Shown here: positions 25,954 through 34,497 of the stretch, one piece after another
Layout: every line of letters starts with the position of its first letter
Numbering within the stretch: position 1 is the stretch's first letter
From: Flammeovirgaceae bacterium
Lineage (GTDB): Bacteria; Bacteroidota; Bacteroidia; Cytophagales; Cyclobacteriaceae
DNA length: 64,000 nucleotides
NCBI GenBank assembly: GCA_027487845.1
Contig: JAIYCV010000029.1
Span: forward strand, 94,284-158,283
Direction: 5' to 3'
Notes under the pieces: model-generated
What the model was told of the DNA's origin: nothing
The model's input: the letters and a program-made list of their open reading frames with translations, nothing else
Databases searched by the model: none
Program-made: the position numbers and the translations under genes

Positions 25954-26789
25954 TCGTCTTTTCTTTTAGATTTTTTAAAAGAGTAAACAATTGAAGCCTG
26001 AAAAGAATAATTCAACAATTGTGTGTATTGGAGGGCGTAATCAATTTTTAGATTACTGTTGACAAAACCCATTCCGAGGAAGAAAGCCTCGGGTTTCAAA
26101 TTAAAGCCACTTCGAGCAAACACTTTTCGGTGGATTTTGTATTCTAAGCCTGCCTTTATAACTGGGTCGTTGGTTAAATCTTTATCAATTTCGGTGGCGA
26201 TTAGAACAGATTCAGTTGGTTTAAAACTTACTCCAACAACTAACTGGGCAGGTACTTTTTCTGCATTTACCGTTGACAGTCTCGGCTGATTTATGTTGGT
26301 TATATATGCTCCGATACTTACTTTAGAACTAAGTTCAGTTATTCCTCCGAAGTTAAAACTTACGGCTGAACGAGTTTCAAATCCGATGGCGCGATATTGA
26401 ATGTAGTTAACTTTAAGGCCAAGAGAAGTATTACCTATGGTGTTACTGAATCCAGAGGATACAATCTGTTCACTATACAAATCATCACCAAATCTAACTA
26501 CGCCAACTCCACCAGTTCCAATTCTTGTTGGAATAGAGAAAGCGGCTGCCATCCGGTTTGCCCCAACTAGTCCGGGTCTCGCTTCATAGGCAACGGCAAC
26601 TGAAGTTCCTTTTACTTTACCTAATCCGCCCACGTTATTTAACAATGACCAATCATCGCTTAACGTGGAGGAGGCATTCCCTAAACCTAGTGAACGAGCG
26701 TTGATAACGGTATTGGAGCTTTGGCCATTTGATAATAGAACAACGGCTTGAAATAGGATAAAAGATAGGTGTATACGCAGTGTATTCAT
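25950..26789 (-). CDS. PorV/PorQ-like outer-membrane barrel protein
   Basis: 279 aa. Signal peptide at 1-22, then the hallmark start of the UPF0164/PorV/PorQ group: ARSLGLGNASSTLSDDWSLLNNVGGL. It continues as long amphipathic strands ending in an aromatic-rich barrel terminus (ASIVYSFKK). Relatives include the T9SS components PorV and PorQ, yet many paralogues have no proven link to secretion, so I do not name it. It is translationally coupled to the HhH protein. The 202 bp upstream (26790-26991) contain no gene. Confidence 0.65.
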   Translation of the reverse strand: MNTLRIHLSFILFQAVVLLSNGQSSNTVINARSLGLGNASSTLSDDWSLLNNVGGLGKVKGTSVAVAYEARPGLVGANRMAAAFSIPTRIGTGGVGVVRFGDDLYSEQIVSSGFSNTIGNTSLGLKVNYIQYRAIGFETRSAVSFNFGGITELSSKVSIGAYITNINQPRLSTVNAEKVPAQLVVGVSFKPTESVLIATEIDKDLTNDPVIKAGLEYKIHRKVFARSGFNLKPEAFFLGMGFVNSNLKIDYALQYTQLLNYSFQASIVYSFKKSKRKDE

Positions 26790-26991
26790 CTTTCGCGGAT
26801 GTAGGAGAAAGTTAAAAACTATTTTTTATTTTTACTAACGGAGTACGTTTTTTGGCGGAAATGATCCCAGCGAACGTCTTAAACGAGCGACCAAATAGAT
26901 TTCATATTGTTGACATGGAATGTTGCCAAATGTGAATTGCTGAAGGTCTTCTCTATTGACACTCCGGGGCGTGGTTATTCTGGATGGAACG

Positions 26992-28461
26992 TTAAAATTC
27001 CTTTTTGAGATTTATGAAGAATCCCCGTGTGCCTTCTCCGGTAAGTGTATATTCAATTCGAAAGGTGAAGTCATACACAGTTACGAAATCGATTCCGGCT
27101 CCGGCACCTACCAACATTTTTCCAGTTAATCGTGTGTTTAATCCGAGGTCGCTGTAATACTGATAGTTAGTGACGTAGCCAAGGTCAGTAAAACCTTTTA
27201 GATAAATAGATAGCGGGAAGTATCGAAATTGTTCTAGTGGCATTGACTCTACCCTCCACGACCGTTGAAAAATACGCTTTTTCAGCGTGGTTTTATTCAA
27301 AAGAAATTGCGGTCCTTCAATTACATAAATTTCGTAACCACGCACCACTTGGCCTCGGTAGCCCAATGCGCTAAAAAAATAATAGGGCTGTTCGGTAGGT
27401 GTGCTAATATAACCAGCCGAGAAATTGGATAGATAGAATTTCTTTTTAAGCGGCCAGTGCTTAGCGTAGGTTGCATTTGCCTCCAATTGATTTACCGACT
27501 CGTTAAACAAACCTGATTTTGATAACGAAAATGTAAATTGATAACCTTTGAGTGGATACGCAATTACATCGCGATGTTCGGAATTGAAGGAGTAAGAAAG
27601 CGATGAAAATTGCTGTGAAGTTCCGCCATTTTTGAAATAATTAGAATTCAATGCCAATACCGTATCTATTATACTTGAGCTAACAAAGTCGGCCGAAAAA
27701 TTATGTGTTTCATAAAATGATTTACGAAAGGTGTAGCCAATACTTGCACTTCTGTTAATTCTGACGGATCTTTTTTTACTTACAAAGCTCAACACATGAT
27801 CATCGGTCTGGTATGCTAAATTCCTTGGTTCGCTGTAGTTGAACCCAAAACTTATTCCATGTTTTTGCTGCCTATCTAAATTTGGTATGCGATAGCTCAA
27901 TTCAAATTTTCTTGTAAATCCAAATTGAGCCGTAAACTGCAGGGTCTCGTTTCTTCCCCGGAAGTTCTTTTGCTTTAATCGTAGGCCATAGTTAATTCTT
28001 CTAAAATCATGGTTGTAGTTTGTCCACCACTCATTCAGGTTACGATCCGAAAGTTCGAAAATGGGGGAGGGGTCAGTATAAAACCGCTCGGTAACTTCAA
28101 TCAATAAGTCTATTTGACCGAACCCCAAATCTAACACACGGATACTAACTGTGTTAAAAAGCCGAAGATTGTAGATTTTGTCTCGATCTTTCGTCAATGT
28201 GCTAAATAGCAATTTTGTAGAAATAGTATCTCCGGGTTTTAATGATAGCTCTCGCAGAATAATTCGTTCTCGTGTTACTTTATTTCCAATGATGATTATT
28301 CTGCCCATGCTAACAATGGGATTCGCAGAATCAGCCATTGGCACGATGACAGTATCGCGTTGAGCGGCTCTTATTCTTTGGCCGATCGAATCCGTTGAAC
28401 AGACAAGGCATAGTTGTATAGCGAAGGCTAAATAGTAAAAATTGACTAACCTTCTTTTCAT
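26992..28461 (-). CDS. BamA/TamA-like outer-membrane protein
   Basis: 489 aa from the ATG at 28461 (another ATG at 28470 adds 3 residues). Signal peptide at about 1-24. A POTRA domain is visible in IIIGNKVTRERIILRELSLKPGD (about 55-77) with an LFNTVSIRVLDL strand after it. A 16-strand-like barrel follows, ending FRIEYTLTGEGTRGFFINLKKEF, with a terminal Phe as in Omp85 substrates and members. One POTRA and ~490 aa suit a small Omp85-family protein rather than BamA itself. It may insert or translocate envelope proteins; partner unknown. Confidence 0.8.
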   Translation of the reverse strand: MKRRLVNFYYLAFAIQLCLVCSTDSIGQRIRAAQRDTVIVPMADSANPIVSMGRIIIIGNKVTRERIILRELSLKPGDTISTKLLFSTLTKDRDKIYNLRLFNTVSIRVLDLGFGQIDLLIEVTERFYTDPSPIFELSDRNLNEWWTNYNHDFRRINYGLRLKQKNFRGRNETLQFTAQFGFTRKFELSYRIPNLDRQQKHGISFGFNYSEPRNLAYQTDDHVLSFVSKKRSVRINRSASIGYTFRKSFYETHNFSADFVSSSIIDTVLALNSNYFKNGGTSQQFSSLSYSFNSEHRDVIAYPLKGYQFTFSLSKSGLFNESVNQLEANATYAKHWPLKKKFYLSNFSAGYISTPTEQPYYFFSALGYRGQVVRGYEIYVIEGPQFLLNKTTLKKRIFQRSWRVESMPLEQFRYFPLSIYLKGFTDLGYVTNYQYYSDLGLNTRLTGKMLVGAGAGIDFVTVYDFTFRIEYTLTGEGTRGFFINLKKEF

Positions 28462-28530
28462 GATTTGCAAAACGAAACGGTCGGATCTTTTTGTATACCT
28501 GGCTATGTTCTCTAAAGCGAAAATAGAATA

Positions 28531-29664
28531 CTATGAGTTAGGAATATCCATAGATTTATCAGGCTGCGGCCTATAAGATCGGATTAAAATCAATATCCCT
28601 GCCAAAAACATAGGGATGCTTAAATTTTGCCCCATGTTAAAAACAAGGTCGTTTTCAAACTGAACTTGGGGTTCCTTTAAGAATTCATAAGCAAATCGCA
28701 AACTCCAAAGAATTACCATAAAATAACCAAAAGTTCTACCAGCAGGTAAATTCTCCTTGTACTTATTCCAAATAAGAAATAACAAAACAAACAATGCAAT
28801 ACAAGAAAAAGCCTCGTACAACTGTGCCGGGTGTCTAGAAACGCCCATGGTGAAAATTTTCACCCCAAATGAACCGCTTTGTTCTTGAATAAGCTCATAT
28901 TTCAGTTCTTCACTTCTTGGTTGATCAACAAACTCATCGAGTGTCGCCAGGTATGATTTTACCTCGTAGTTCAAGAAATCATGAATTCTTATTTGTTGAG
29001 TTCCTGGGTTGAAAAACATGTAAATACTAATAGGTACCCGTCCGTTATTCAGCGCTTTTCGACTAGCGTCTTTCTTCACTTGCACGAAATCTACTGGGTT
29101 GACACCGCTTTTGTTTTGTTTTATGGCCTCCGTAATTCGGTTCACAAAAACAACCCCCAAAGGAGAATCTGTCGGCTTGCCTATAATTTCTGAATTAAAA
29201 AAATTTCCCGTTCTAATGAGTGCCCCCGTCAAGGCGACAACGATTACTATTCGATCTACGATTTGTAAAAAATTCTGTCCGGGTTTCTTTTTTCTGGCGT
29301 AAAGCCAAAGTGCAAATAGAATGGCAATAGCAGCTCCATGGCTCGCTAAACCCTGAAGGCCAGTAAACCGGAACTGAGGGCTAAATTCAAAAGGCAAGAA
29401 AATGGAAAGCGGATCCGTCCAAATTGTTTGAGGTTCATAAAAGAGAATATGACCTAGCCGAGCTCCAATAATTGTGGCCACAACCATGTATACTGTTAAG
29501 ATCTCAACGTCACGCTCTGGTTTTCCTTCTTTTTTGAACATATAAAAAAGAATTTGCTGGCTAATCAAAAAACCAAGAGCGAACAACAGCCCGTACCAAC
29601 GAAGCGCGAAAGATCCAAAAGCGAAGATTTCTGGACTACCATTCCAAATCAAATAACTAATCAT
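28531..29664 (-). CDS. lgt: prolipoprotein diacylglyceryl transferase with extra insert
   Basis: 377 aa against ~290 in Escherichia coli. It transfers diacylglycerol from phosphatidylglycerol to the lipobox Cys of prolipoproteins in the inner membrane. Family blocks are RWYGLLFALGFL (near 22-33), GLQGLASHGAAIAI (HG at the catalytic site), RTGNFFNSEIIGKP (signature Arg, near 155) and RHPAQLYEA. The added ~80 residues lie at about 175-260, between the signature loop and RHPAQLYEA, so they should be periplasmic. Several lipoproteins in this window are likely substrates. It has its own promoter. Confidence 0.94.
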   Translation of the reverse strand: MISYLIWNGSPEIFAFGSFALRWYGLLFALGFLISQQILFYMFKKEGKPERDVEILTVYMVVATIIGARLGHILFYEPQTIWTDPLSIFLPFEFSPQFRFTGLQGLASHGAAIAILFALWLYARKKKPGQNFLQIVDRIVIVVALTGALIRTGNFFNSEIIGKPTDSPLGVVFVNRITEAIKQNKSGVNPVDFVQVKKDASRKALNNGRVPISIYMFFNPGTQQIRIHDFLNYEVKSYLATLDEFVDQPRSEELKYELIQEQSGSFGVKIFTMGVSRHPAQLYEAFSCIALFVLLFLIWNKYKENLPAGRTFGYFMVILWSLRFAYEFLKEPQVQFENDLVFNMGQNLSIPMFLAGILILIRSYRPQPDKSMDIPNS

Positions 29665-29718
29665 AAAATTTTAAAGAAAGTTAGGCTAACTGCTACCTTG
29701 AAACATTTAAGTAGTGGA

Positions 29719-29749
29719 CAAAGATATTAGCTTAAATGTCTCTGGCAAA
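29719..29749 (-). promoter_or_regulatory. strong Bacteroidota-type promoter for lgt
   Basis: On the minus strand TTTG (29749-29746), a 19-bp spacer and TATCTTTG (29726-29719) match the phylum consensus TTTG-N19-21-TAnnTTTG exactly. The -33 element is 3 bp from the end of nadE, and the lgt ATG is 54 bp after the -7 box. Confidence 0.65.
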
Positions 29750-29751
29750 GC

Positions 29752-31632
29752 TTAAATTTTTTGCAGTATAGCTAGCTCGTCAACAAAACTTCCCGACAGG
29801 ATAGGAAATCTGCACCAACTTCGTGGGTCGACATTAAAATCATCTAAATGAAATGAAGGCGCTATCCTTTCGCGTTTCCATTGATTGGCCGCCCACATTT
29901 TAAAAAATTTGACGATGTAGGCCTTTAAAGTGCTTTTATCAAGCCAATCTTCACTTAATAGTTGGTAAACTTCAGCAGGCGATTTTCTATCGCGGATGGC
30001 CAACCGTTCAATCTTAACCAAAAGATCATACGGCATGAGGTCTTTTTCATCGGTTTGAGTGCGTTCTAGAGGTCTTAATTCAGCCGTGGGTTGAAGGGTG
30101 TTTACCCATTTAAGTCCGTGGTAGCCGAGCTCTTTTTCTGCCCAATTTAGCCATTGAAGTATAAACGATTTATCAATTCCTGCCAAAGGGGCGAGGCTTC
30201 CGCTAGTATCACCGTCCATGGTAGCATAACCCACATCGCCTTCGCTGCGATTTGAGGTGGTAAGCAGGATCGATTTTTTAATGTTAGCGAGCAGCCAAAT
30301 AATGGGCGATCGACTTCGCGCCTGAATGTTTTGCATCGCAATATCGTCTGTTTCCCAAGTTAGTTTTCGGCCCAATACTTTTTCGATTTTGGACGTGTAG
30401 GAATCGACTTCTTCATCGATTACCCAATGTTCAAAGACAGCCCCTATTGAATAAGCCAATTGCTTTGCCGCATTCAATGTTTTTGCGGAAGAATTGATAG
30501 TTCCTTGGTAGGCAGTGGTTAGTAAAATATTTGTTATTCGTTGATGATAGTTCGTTGTTGGTTGTTCGAAATGAGCAGCGTGCAATACTTTGTTTGGTAT
30601 GGAAAGTAATTCACAGAAAGACTCAACGCCAAGTTCAGCAATTCCTCTCCTAACCATTTCGGCTACGAGGACTGCGCAGCAGGACGAATCGGCACCTCCG
30701 CTTAAACTTAATACAAAACCCTTGGCGTTGCTTTTTCTGAGGTAATCGAAAAGGGCTAGTGATTCCGCTCTGGCAAATTCTTCATTTCTTTCCTTGCTAT
30801 CAAGCATCGGCAAAATTTGCGAGCTGTTGGGCTTATCGAAATTGATTTCACATGAAAGGAGATTGAACGATTTAAAAGATAATCGCTTATTGATTCTGAG
30901 AAGCCGTCCATGTTGGCCAAAAATTATGTCACCATCATAAATCATTCTTCCGGCTTCATTTCCTAAAAGATTTACAAAGAGGTATGCACAACTGAATTTT
31001 TTGGAGCCATCTATTACTACTTGCTTTTCTCTCGCTTCACTTTTTCCTAACGCAAAGTGGCTTGCGCTTGGATTGAGAATAAGATCGACACCGCGCTCGC
31101 ATAATCGGTGGCCAGGTCTATCAACGCGCCATGCGTCTTCGCAGATTTCAAATCCAAAAGTAATTCCCAGTGCATTATAAACAACGTCTCCCGCTTGAAT
31201 GAATCTGCCATTTCGTTCGGTCTCGACTATTTCATTGGCTCGCCAAGGGGTGAACCAACGGGGTTCATAATGGACTCCATCCAGCGCCATGTTTTGTTTG
31301 AGTGTGATGCCCTTTATCACTTGATTCTCCACCACGGCCACGCCATTGTAAACAACGGAATTTATTTTTACAGGAATGCCAAGACATACAATTATATCAT
31401 GACATTCAATGACAATAGATTCTAGTTCCTGCCAAGCTCGGTCGAGCACCCAATCGCTTAGAAATAAATCTTCACAACCATACCCAGTAACACACATTTC
31501 AGGGAGACAAAGCAGCTTAATTTTTTGAAGTTTAGCTGTTGCGATGGCGCTTAAAATGTTCGTTGTGTTGTTATGCCAATCAATAGGTGTTTGATTGAGG
31601 GTTGCGCCTCCAATTTTTATGATTCTCTCCAT
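29752..31632 (-). CDS. nadE: glutamine-dependent NAD+ synthetase
   Basis: 626 aa, the two-domain form. The N-terminal nitrilase-like glutaminase (about 1-270) shows the Glu of LPEMCVTGYGCED, the Lys of LKQNMALDG and the Cys of GFEICEDAWR. The C-terminal ATP-dependent synthetase (about 290-626) has LSGGADSSCCAVLVAEM (ATP-PPase loop), TSNRSEGDVGYATMDGDTSG and the late ERTQTDEKDLMPYD. It makes NAD+ from deamido-NAD+, drawing ammonia from glutamine. It follows rnc by 1 bp. Confidence 0.96.
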   Translation of the reverse strand: MERIIKIGGATLNQTPIDWHNNTTNILSAIATAKLQKIKLLCLPEMCVTGYGCEDLFLSDWVLDRAWQELESIVIECHDIIVCLGIPVKINSVVYNGVAVVENQVIKGITLKQNMALDGVHYEPRWFTPWRANEIVETERNGRFIQAGDVVYNALGITFGFEICEDAWRVDRPGHRLCERGVDLILNPSASHFALGKSEAREKQVVIDGSKKFSCAYLFVNLLGNEAGRMIYDGDIIFGQHGRLLRINKRLSFKSFNLLSCEINFDKPNSSQILPMLDSKERNEEFARAESLALFDYLRKSNAKGFVLSLSGGADSSCCAVLVAEMVRRGIAELGVESFCELLSIPNKVLHAAHFEQPTTNYHQRITNILLTTAYQGTINSSAKTLNAAKQLAYSIGAVFEHWVIDEEVDSYTSKIEKVLGRKLTWETDDIAMQNIQARSRSPIIWLLANIKKSILLTTSNRSEGDVGYATMDGDTSGSLAPLAGIDKSFILQWLNWAEKELGYHGLKWVNTLQPTAELRPLERTQTDEKDLMPYDLLVKIERLAIRDRKSPAEVYQLLSEDWLDKSTLKAYIVKFFKMWAANQWKRERIAPSFHLDDFNVDPRSWCRFPILSGSFVDELAILQKI

Positions 31633-31633
31633 G

Positions 31634-32356
31634 TTATGCTATAGCTAGCAATTCGCATGTTTTTTCGGCTGCGTCTTGCTCGGCTTTCTTTTTAGTATAA
31701 CCATAGCCTTGACCGAATGGTTGCTCTTCAATGAACACTTGGGCAATAAATTCTTTTGTGTTTTTAGCTTTCTTAATGATGGTAACCTCAAAACGTATGT
31801 CTTTACCATTGCGTTGCACCCATTCAATTACTTTACTTTTAAAATTGGTGTTTGAGCTTACCACCAGTTCCAAGTCGAAATAAGGTTGAATCAATTTATC
31901 GATTACAAATTTCTTGCATTTTATATACCCTTTGTCCAAATAAATGGCACCAACAATTGCCTCCAGTGCATTACCTAAAATAACCTGTTGAAGCTGTGCG
32001 TTTTTATGATCAAATTGAACGATGGAGCTAACTCCTATTTTACGGGCAATGTGGTTTAGTGACTCTCTGTTGACAATGCGCGATCTGATCTCTGTGAGGA
32101 AGCCTTCGTCTTTAAAAGGATATTTTTTGAAGAGATAATCGGCTACAGCGGCACCTAGTATGGCATCTCCCAAGTACTCAAGCCGCTCGTTCGATTCTCT
32201 AAATCCTTTGGTCTCCTTTCCTTTGCTGCTATGTAAAACGGCTAGTTTGTAAAGTTCTAAATTGGAGGGTGTAAAACCAGCGATGGTGTGGATTGCCGTT
32301 AATAATTTTTTATCTGTTTTGGATGGTGAGACTTTGCGGGTGAGTAATTTCCACAC
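31634..32356 (-). CDS. rnc: ribonuclease III
   Basis: 240 aa. The endonuclease domain (about 20-160) has the signature ESNERLEYLGDAILGAAVADYLF and a second acidic site at ALEAIVGAIYLDKG. A C-terminal dsRNA-binding domain (about 168-238) has KKAEQDAAEKTCELL. It cleaves double-stranded RNA in rRNA and mRNA processing. Located 11 bp after fabF and 1 bp before nadE, in the conserved acpP-fabF-rnc order. Confidence 0.96.
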   Translation of the reverse strand: MWKLLTRKVSPSKTDKKLLTAIHTIAGFTPSNLELYKLAVLHSSKGKETKGFRESNERLEYLGDAILGAAVADYLFKKYPFKDEGFLTEIRSRIVNRESLNHIARKIGVSSIVQFDHKNAQLQQVILGNALEAIVGAIYLDKGYIKCKKFVIDKLIQPYFDLELVVSSNTNFKSKVIEWVQRNGKDIRFEVTIIKKAKNTKEFIAQVFIEEQPFGQGYGYTKKKAEQDAAEKTCELLAIA

Positions 32357-32367
32357 GGGAGAAAAGC

Positions 32368-33618
32368 TTATTCCGCTTTTTTTATGATGATTGAGGCATT
32401 GTGTCCGCCAAAACCGAATGTATTGCTCAGCGCAACTTTTACATCTCTTTTTTGAGCTTTGTTAAAAGTCAGATTCAACTTCGGATCTAATCCATCATCA
32501 TCTGTAAAATGATTGATTGTAGGGGGAACGATCCCTTCATTCAGAGCCAGCAAGCAGGCAATTGCTTCAATCGCGCCAGCCGCGCCAAGCAAATGGCCCG
32601 TCATCGATTTGGTAGAACTGATGTTCATTTTATAGGAATGCTCTCCAAACACTTTTTGAATGGCTTTTATTTCGCCTATGTCGCCAAGGGGGGTTGAAGT
32701 GCCGTGGGTATTGATATAGTCGACTTCTGTTGGTGCAATACCCGCTTCATCCAACGCCAATTTCATAACTCTAGATATTCCATGCCCTTCCGGATGCGGT
32801 GCCGTAATATGATATGCATCGGCTGTCATGGCTCCACCCAAAATCTCTCCGTATATCTTGGCACCCCTTCTTTTGGCGTGTTCATATTCTTCCAAAATCA
32901 AGGCGCCAGCCCCTTCGCCCAGTACAAAACCATCCCGGTCTTTATCGTACGGACGGGAAGCCGTTTCGGGAGCATCATTTCTTTCCGAGAGCGCTTTCAT
33001 GGCGTTAAATCCTCCTATACCTGCTTCGCAGACTGCTGCTTCGGAACCTCCGCTGACAATTATATCGGCTTTCCCCAGCCGAATGTATGTGAATGCATCG
33101 TAAATAGCATTGGTTGCTGAGGCACAGGCAGATACGGTAACAAAATTCGGCCCACCAAAGCCATACTTTATTGAAATGTGACCTGCACTGAGATCGGGGA
33201 TCATTTTGGGTATAAAGAAAGGATTGAAACGGGGTGTTCCATCTCCTTTCGTATAGGATTTTACTTCCTCCTGAAAAGTAAGTAAACCGCCAATACCCGA
33301 TCCCCAGATTACTCCAGCTCTGTCTTTGTCAATTTCTGACAAGACAAGCTTCGAATCCAGAATTGCTTCGTCTGCAACCACCATTGCAAACTGAGCAAAC
33401 GGATCTAATTTACGAGCCTCTTTTCTGTCCATGAAGTTCGTAGCATCAAACCCTTTCAGCTCACAAGCAAATTTCGTTTTGAAAAGCGTAGAATCGAAAT
33501 GGGTAATAGCGGCTGCTCCGCTTACACCTGCTTTCAAACCTTCCCAAAATGCAGGATAAGTATTGCCAATAGGTGTTAGCGCACCAACACCTGTTATTAC
33601 TACTCGTTTAAAAGTCAT
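32368..33618 (-). CDS. fabF: 3-oxoacyl-ACP synthase II (KAS II)
   Basis: 416 aa, normal length. The Cys-His-His active site is seen in VSACASATNAIYDA (nucleophile near 163), NTHGTSTPLGD and STKSMTGHLLGAAGA. The N-terminus VVITGVGALTPIG and the C-terminal NTFGFGGHNASIII are family-typical. It elongates malonyl-ACP-derived chains and follows acpP by 27 bp. The antisense strand carries long open frames, a by-product of codon bias. Confidence 0.97.
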   Translation of the reverse strand: MTFKRVVITGVGALTPIGNTYPAFWEGLKAGVSGAAAITHFDSTLFKTKFACELKGFDATNFMDRKEARKLDPFAQFAMVVADEAILDSKLVLSEIDKDRAGVIWGSGIGGLLTFQEEVKSYTKGDGTPRFNPFFIPKMIPDLSAGHISIKYGFGGPNFVTVSACASATNAIYDAFTYIRLGKADIIVSGGSEAAVCEAGIGGFNAMKALSERNDAPETASRPYDKDRDGFVLGEGAGALILEEYEHAKRRGAKIYGEILGGAMTADAYHITAPHPEGHGISRVMKLALDEAGIAPTEVDYINTHGTSTPLGDIGEIKAIQKVFGEHSYKMNISSTKSMTGHLLGAAGAIEAIACLLALNEGIVPPTINHFTDDDGLDPKLNLTFNKAQKRDVKVALSNTFGFGGHNASIIIKKAE

Positions 33619-33645
33619 AAATAGACTTAGGTGGAAGAATAAACT

Positions 33646-33885
33646 CTATTTTTTAACGTTTTCTTCTAAGTAAGAAATTGCCTGTCCTACGGTAGCAATG
33701 TTTTCTGCTTGATCGTCAGGAATGGAAAGATTAAATTCTTTTTCGAACTCCATAATAAGTTCCACTGTATCTAATGAGTCAGCGCCTAGGTCGTTCGTAA
33801 AGCTTGCCTCTGGAGTTACCTCAGATTCTTCTACGCCAAGTTTGTCGATAATGATCTGTTTTACTTTTGTTGCGATTTCAGACAT
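33646..33885 (-). CDS. acpP: acyl carrier protein
   Basis: 79 aa. The phosphopantetheine attachment motif is [18 protein letters not shown] (Ser near 36). The protein is acidic and helical, as expected. It is first in the acpP-fabF-rnc-nadE leftward group. Upstream on the minus strand, TTTG about 22 bp before TATTTGCA is a partial promoter match only. Confidence 0.97.
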   Translation of the reverse strand: MSEIATKVKQIIIDKLGVEESEVTPEASFTNDLGADSLDTVELIMEFEKEFNLSIPDDQAENIATVGQAISYLEENVKK

Positions 33886-34074
33886 GTTTTTAATGTTTAG
33901 AGATTCAAAAATCTGTGCAAATAAAGAGATTTAGTGCAATATTGTCAAACTATTTCGGAATGTGCATCCGATTTAAGAGACTGAAATCAGAGAATCAATG
34001 CCTTATCTCGTTTAAAATATGTTTTTATGATCTAATCTTTATTCGATAGCAAAATTCAATCGAACAAAACGAGC

Positions 34075-34491
34075 ATGAAAAAGAAAAAATTAGAGATGGA
34101 TTACTCCTATGATTTTGAGCTGTTGGGCATAACAACCGTGGCCAAAGGATATCGAGTTGCATGGGAGATGAACAAGTATCTAAATCTTCACTTGAGAAAA
34201 GAAAGTGATCTAGTTGTAAAGGAAGGCGAGCTTGCCAATAGCTATTCTTATTTTGTCCACCAAGCTGTCTTTAATGTGTTACGGGTTTTCAAGAATAGAT
34301 CTAACGAATCTGATCAAACGAAGCATTTCCTCGCGCCAGAGCACACTCATTTCGACTACATTATTATGATTCAAGGGCAAGAGCTCAATAGCAAACGTTT
34401 GCAAAAAGAGTTAAAGGCTATTCCTTCCATTGAATTGGTTGCTTTTATACCTTTGGACTCACTTAAATCAAAAGACCACTTTATTTTTTAA
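34075..34491 (+). CDS. IPExxxVDY family protein
   Basis: 138 aa, conserved in Bacteroidota between acpP/rnc and pyk. The family-naming motif is degenerate: HFDYIIMIQG (about 99-108) stands where IPE...VDYLL is usual. The rest (MDYSYDFELLGITT and YRVAWEMNKYL) fits, as does its position 6 bp before pyk. Function unknown. It is divergent from acpP. Confidence 0.85.
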   Translation: MKKKKLEMDYSYDFELLGITTVAKGYRVAWEMNKYLNLHLRKESDLVVKEGELANSYSYFVHQAVFNVLRVFKNRSNESDQTKHFLAPEHTHFDYIIMIQGQELNSKRLQKELKAIPSIELVAFIPLDSLKSKDHFIF

Positions 34492-34497
34492 TTTATC

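Noticed and set aside
25950..26789. Naming the gene porV or porQ
   Set aside because: Only the family-level signature is visible; paralogues are numerous and no porU or other T9SS core gene is in the window.
32704..33120. Long antisense open frames over fabF
   Set aside because: They are mirror frames produced by fabF codon bias; fabF is certain and the antisense translations have no recognisable features.
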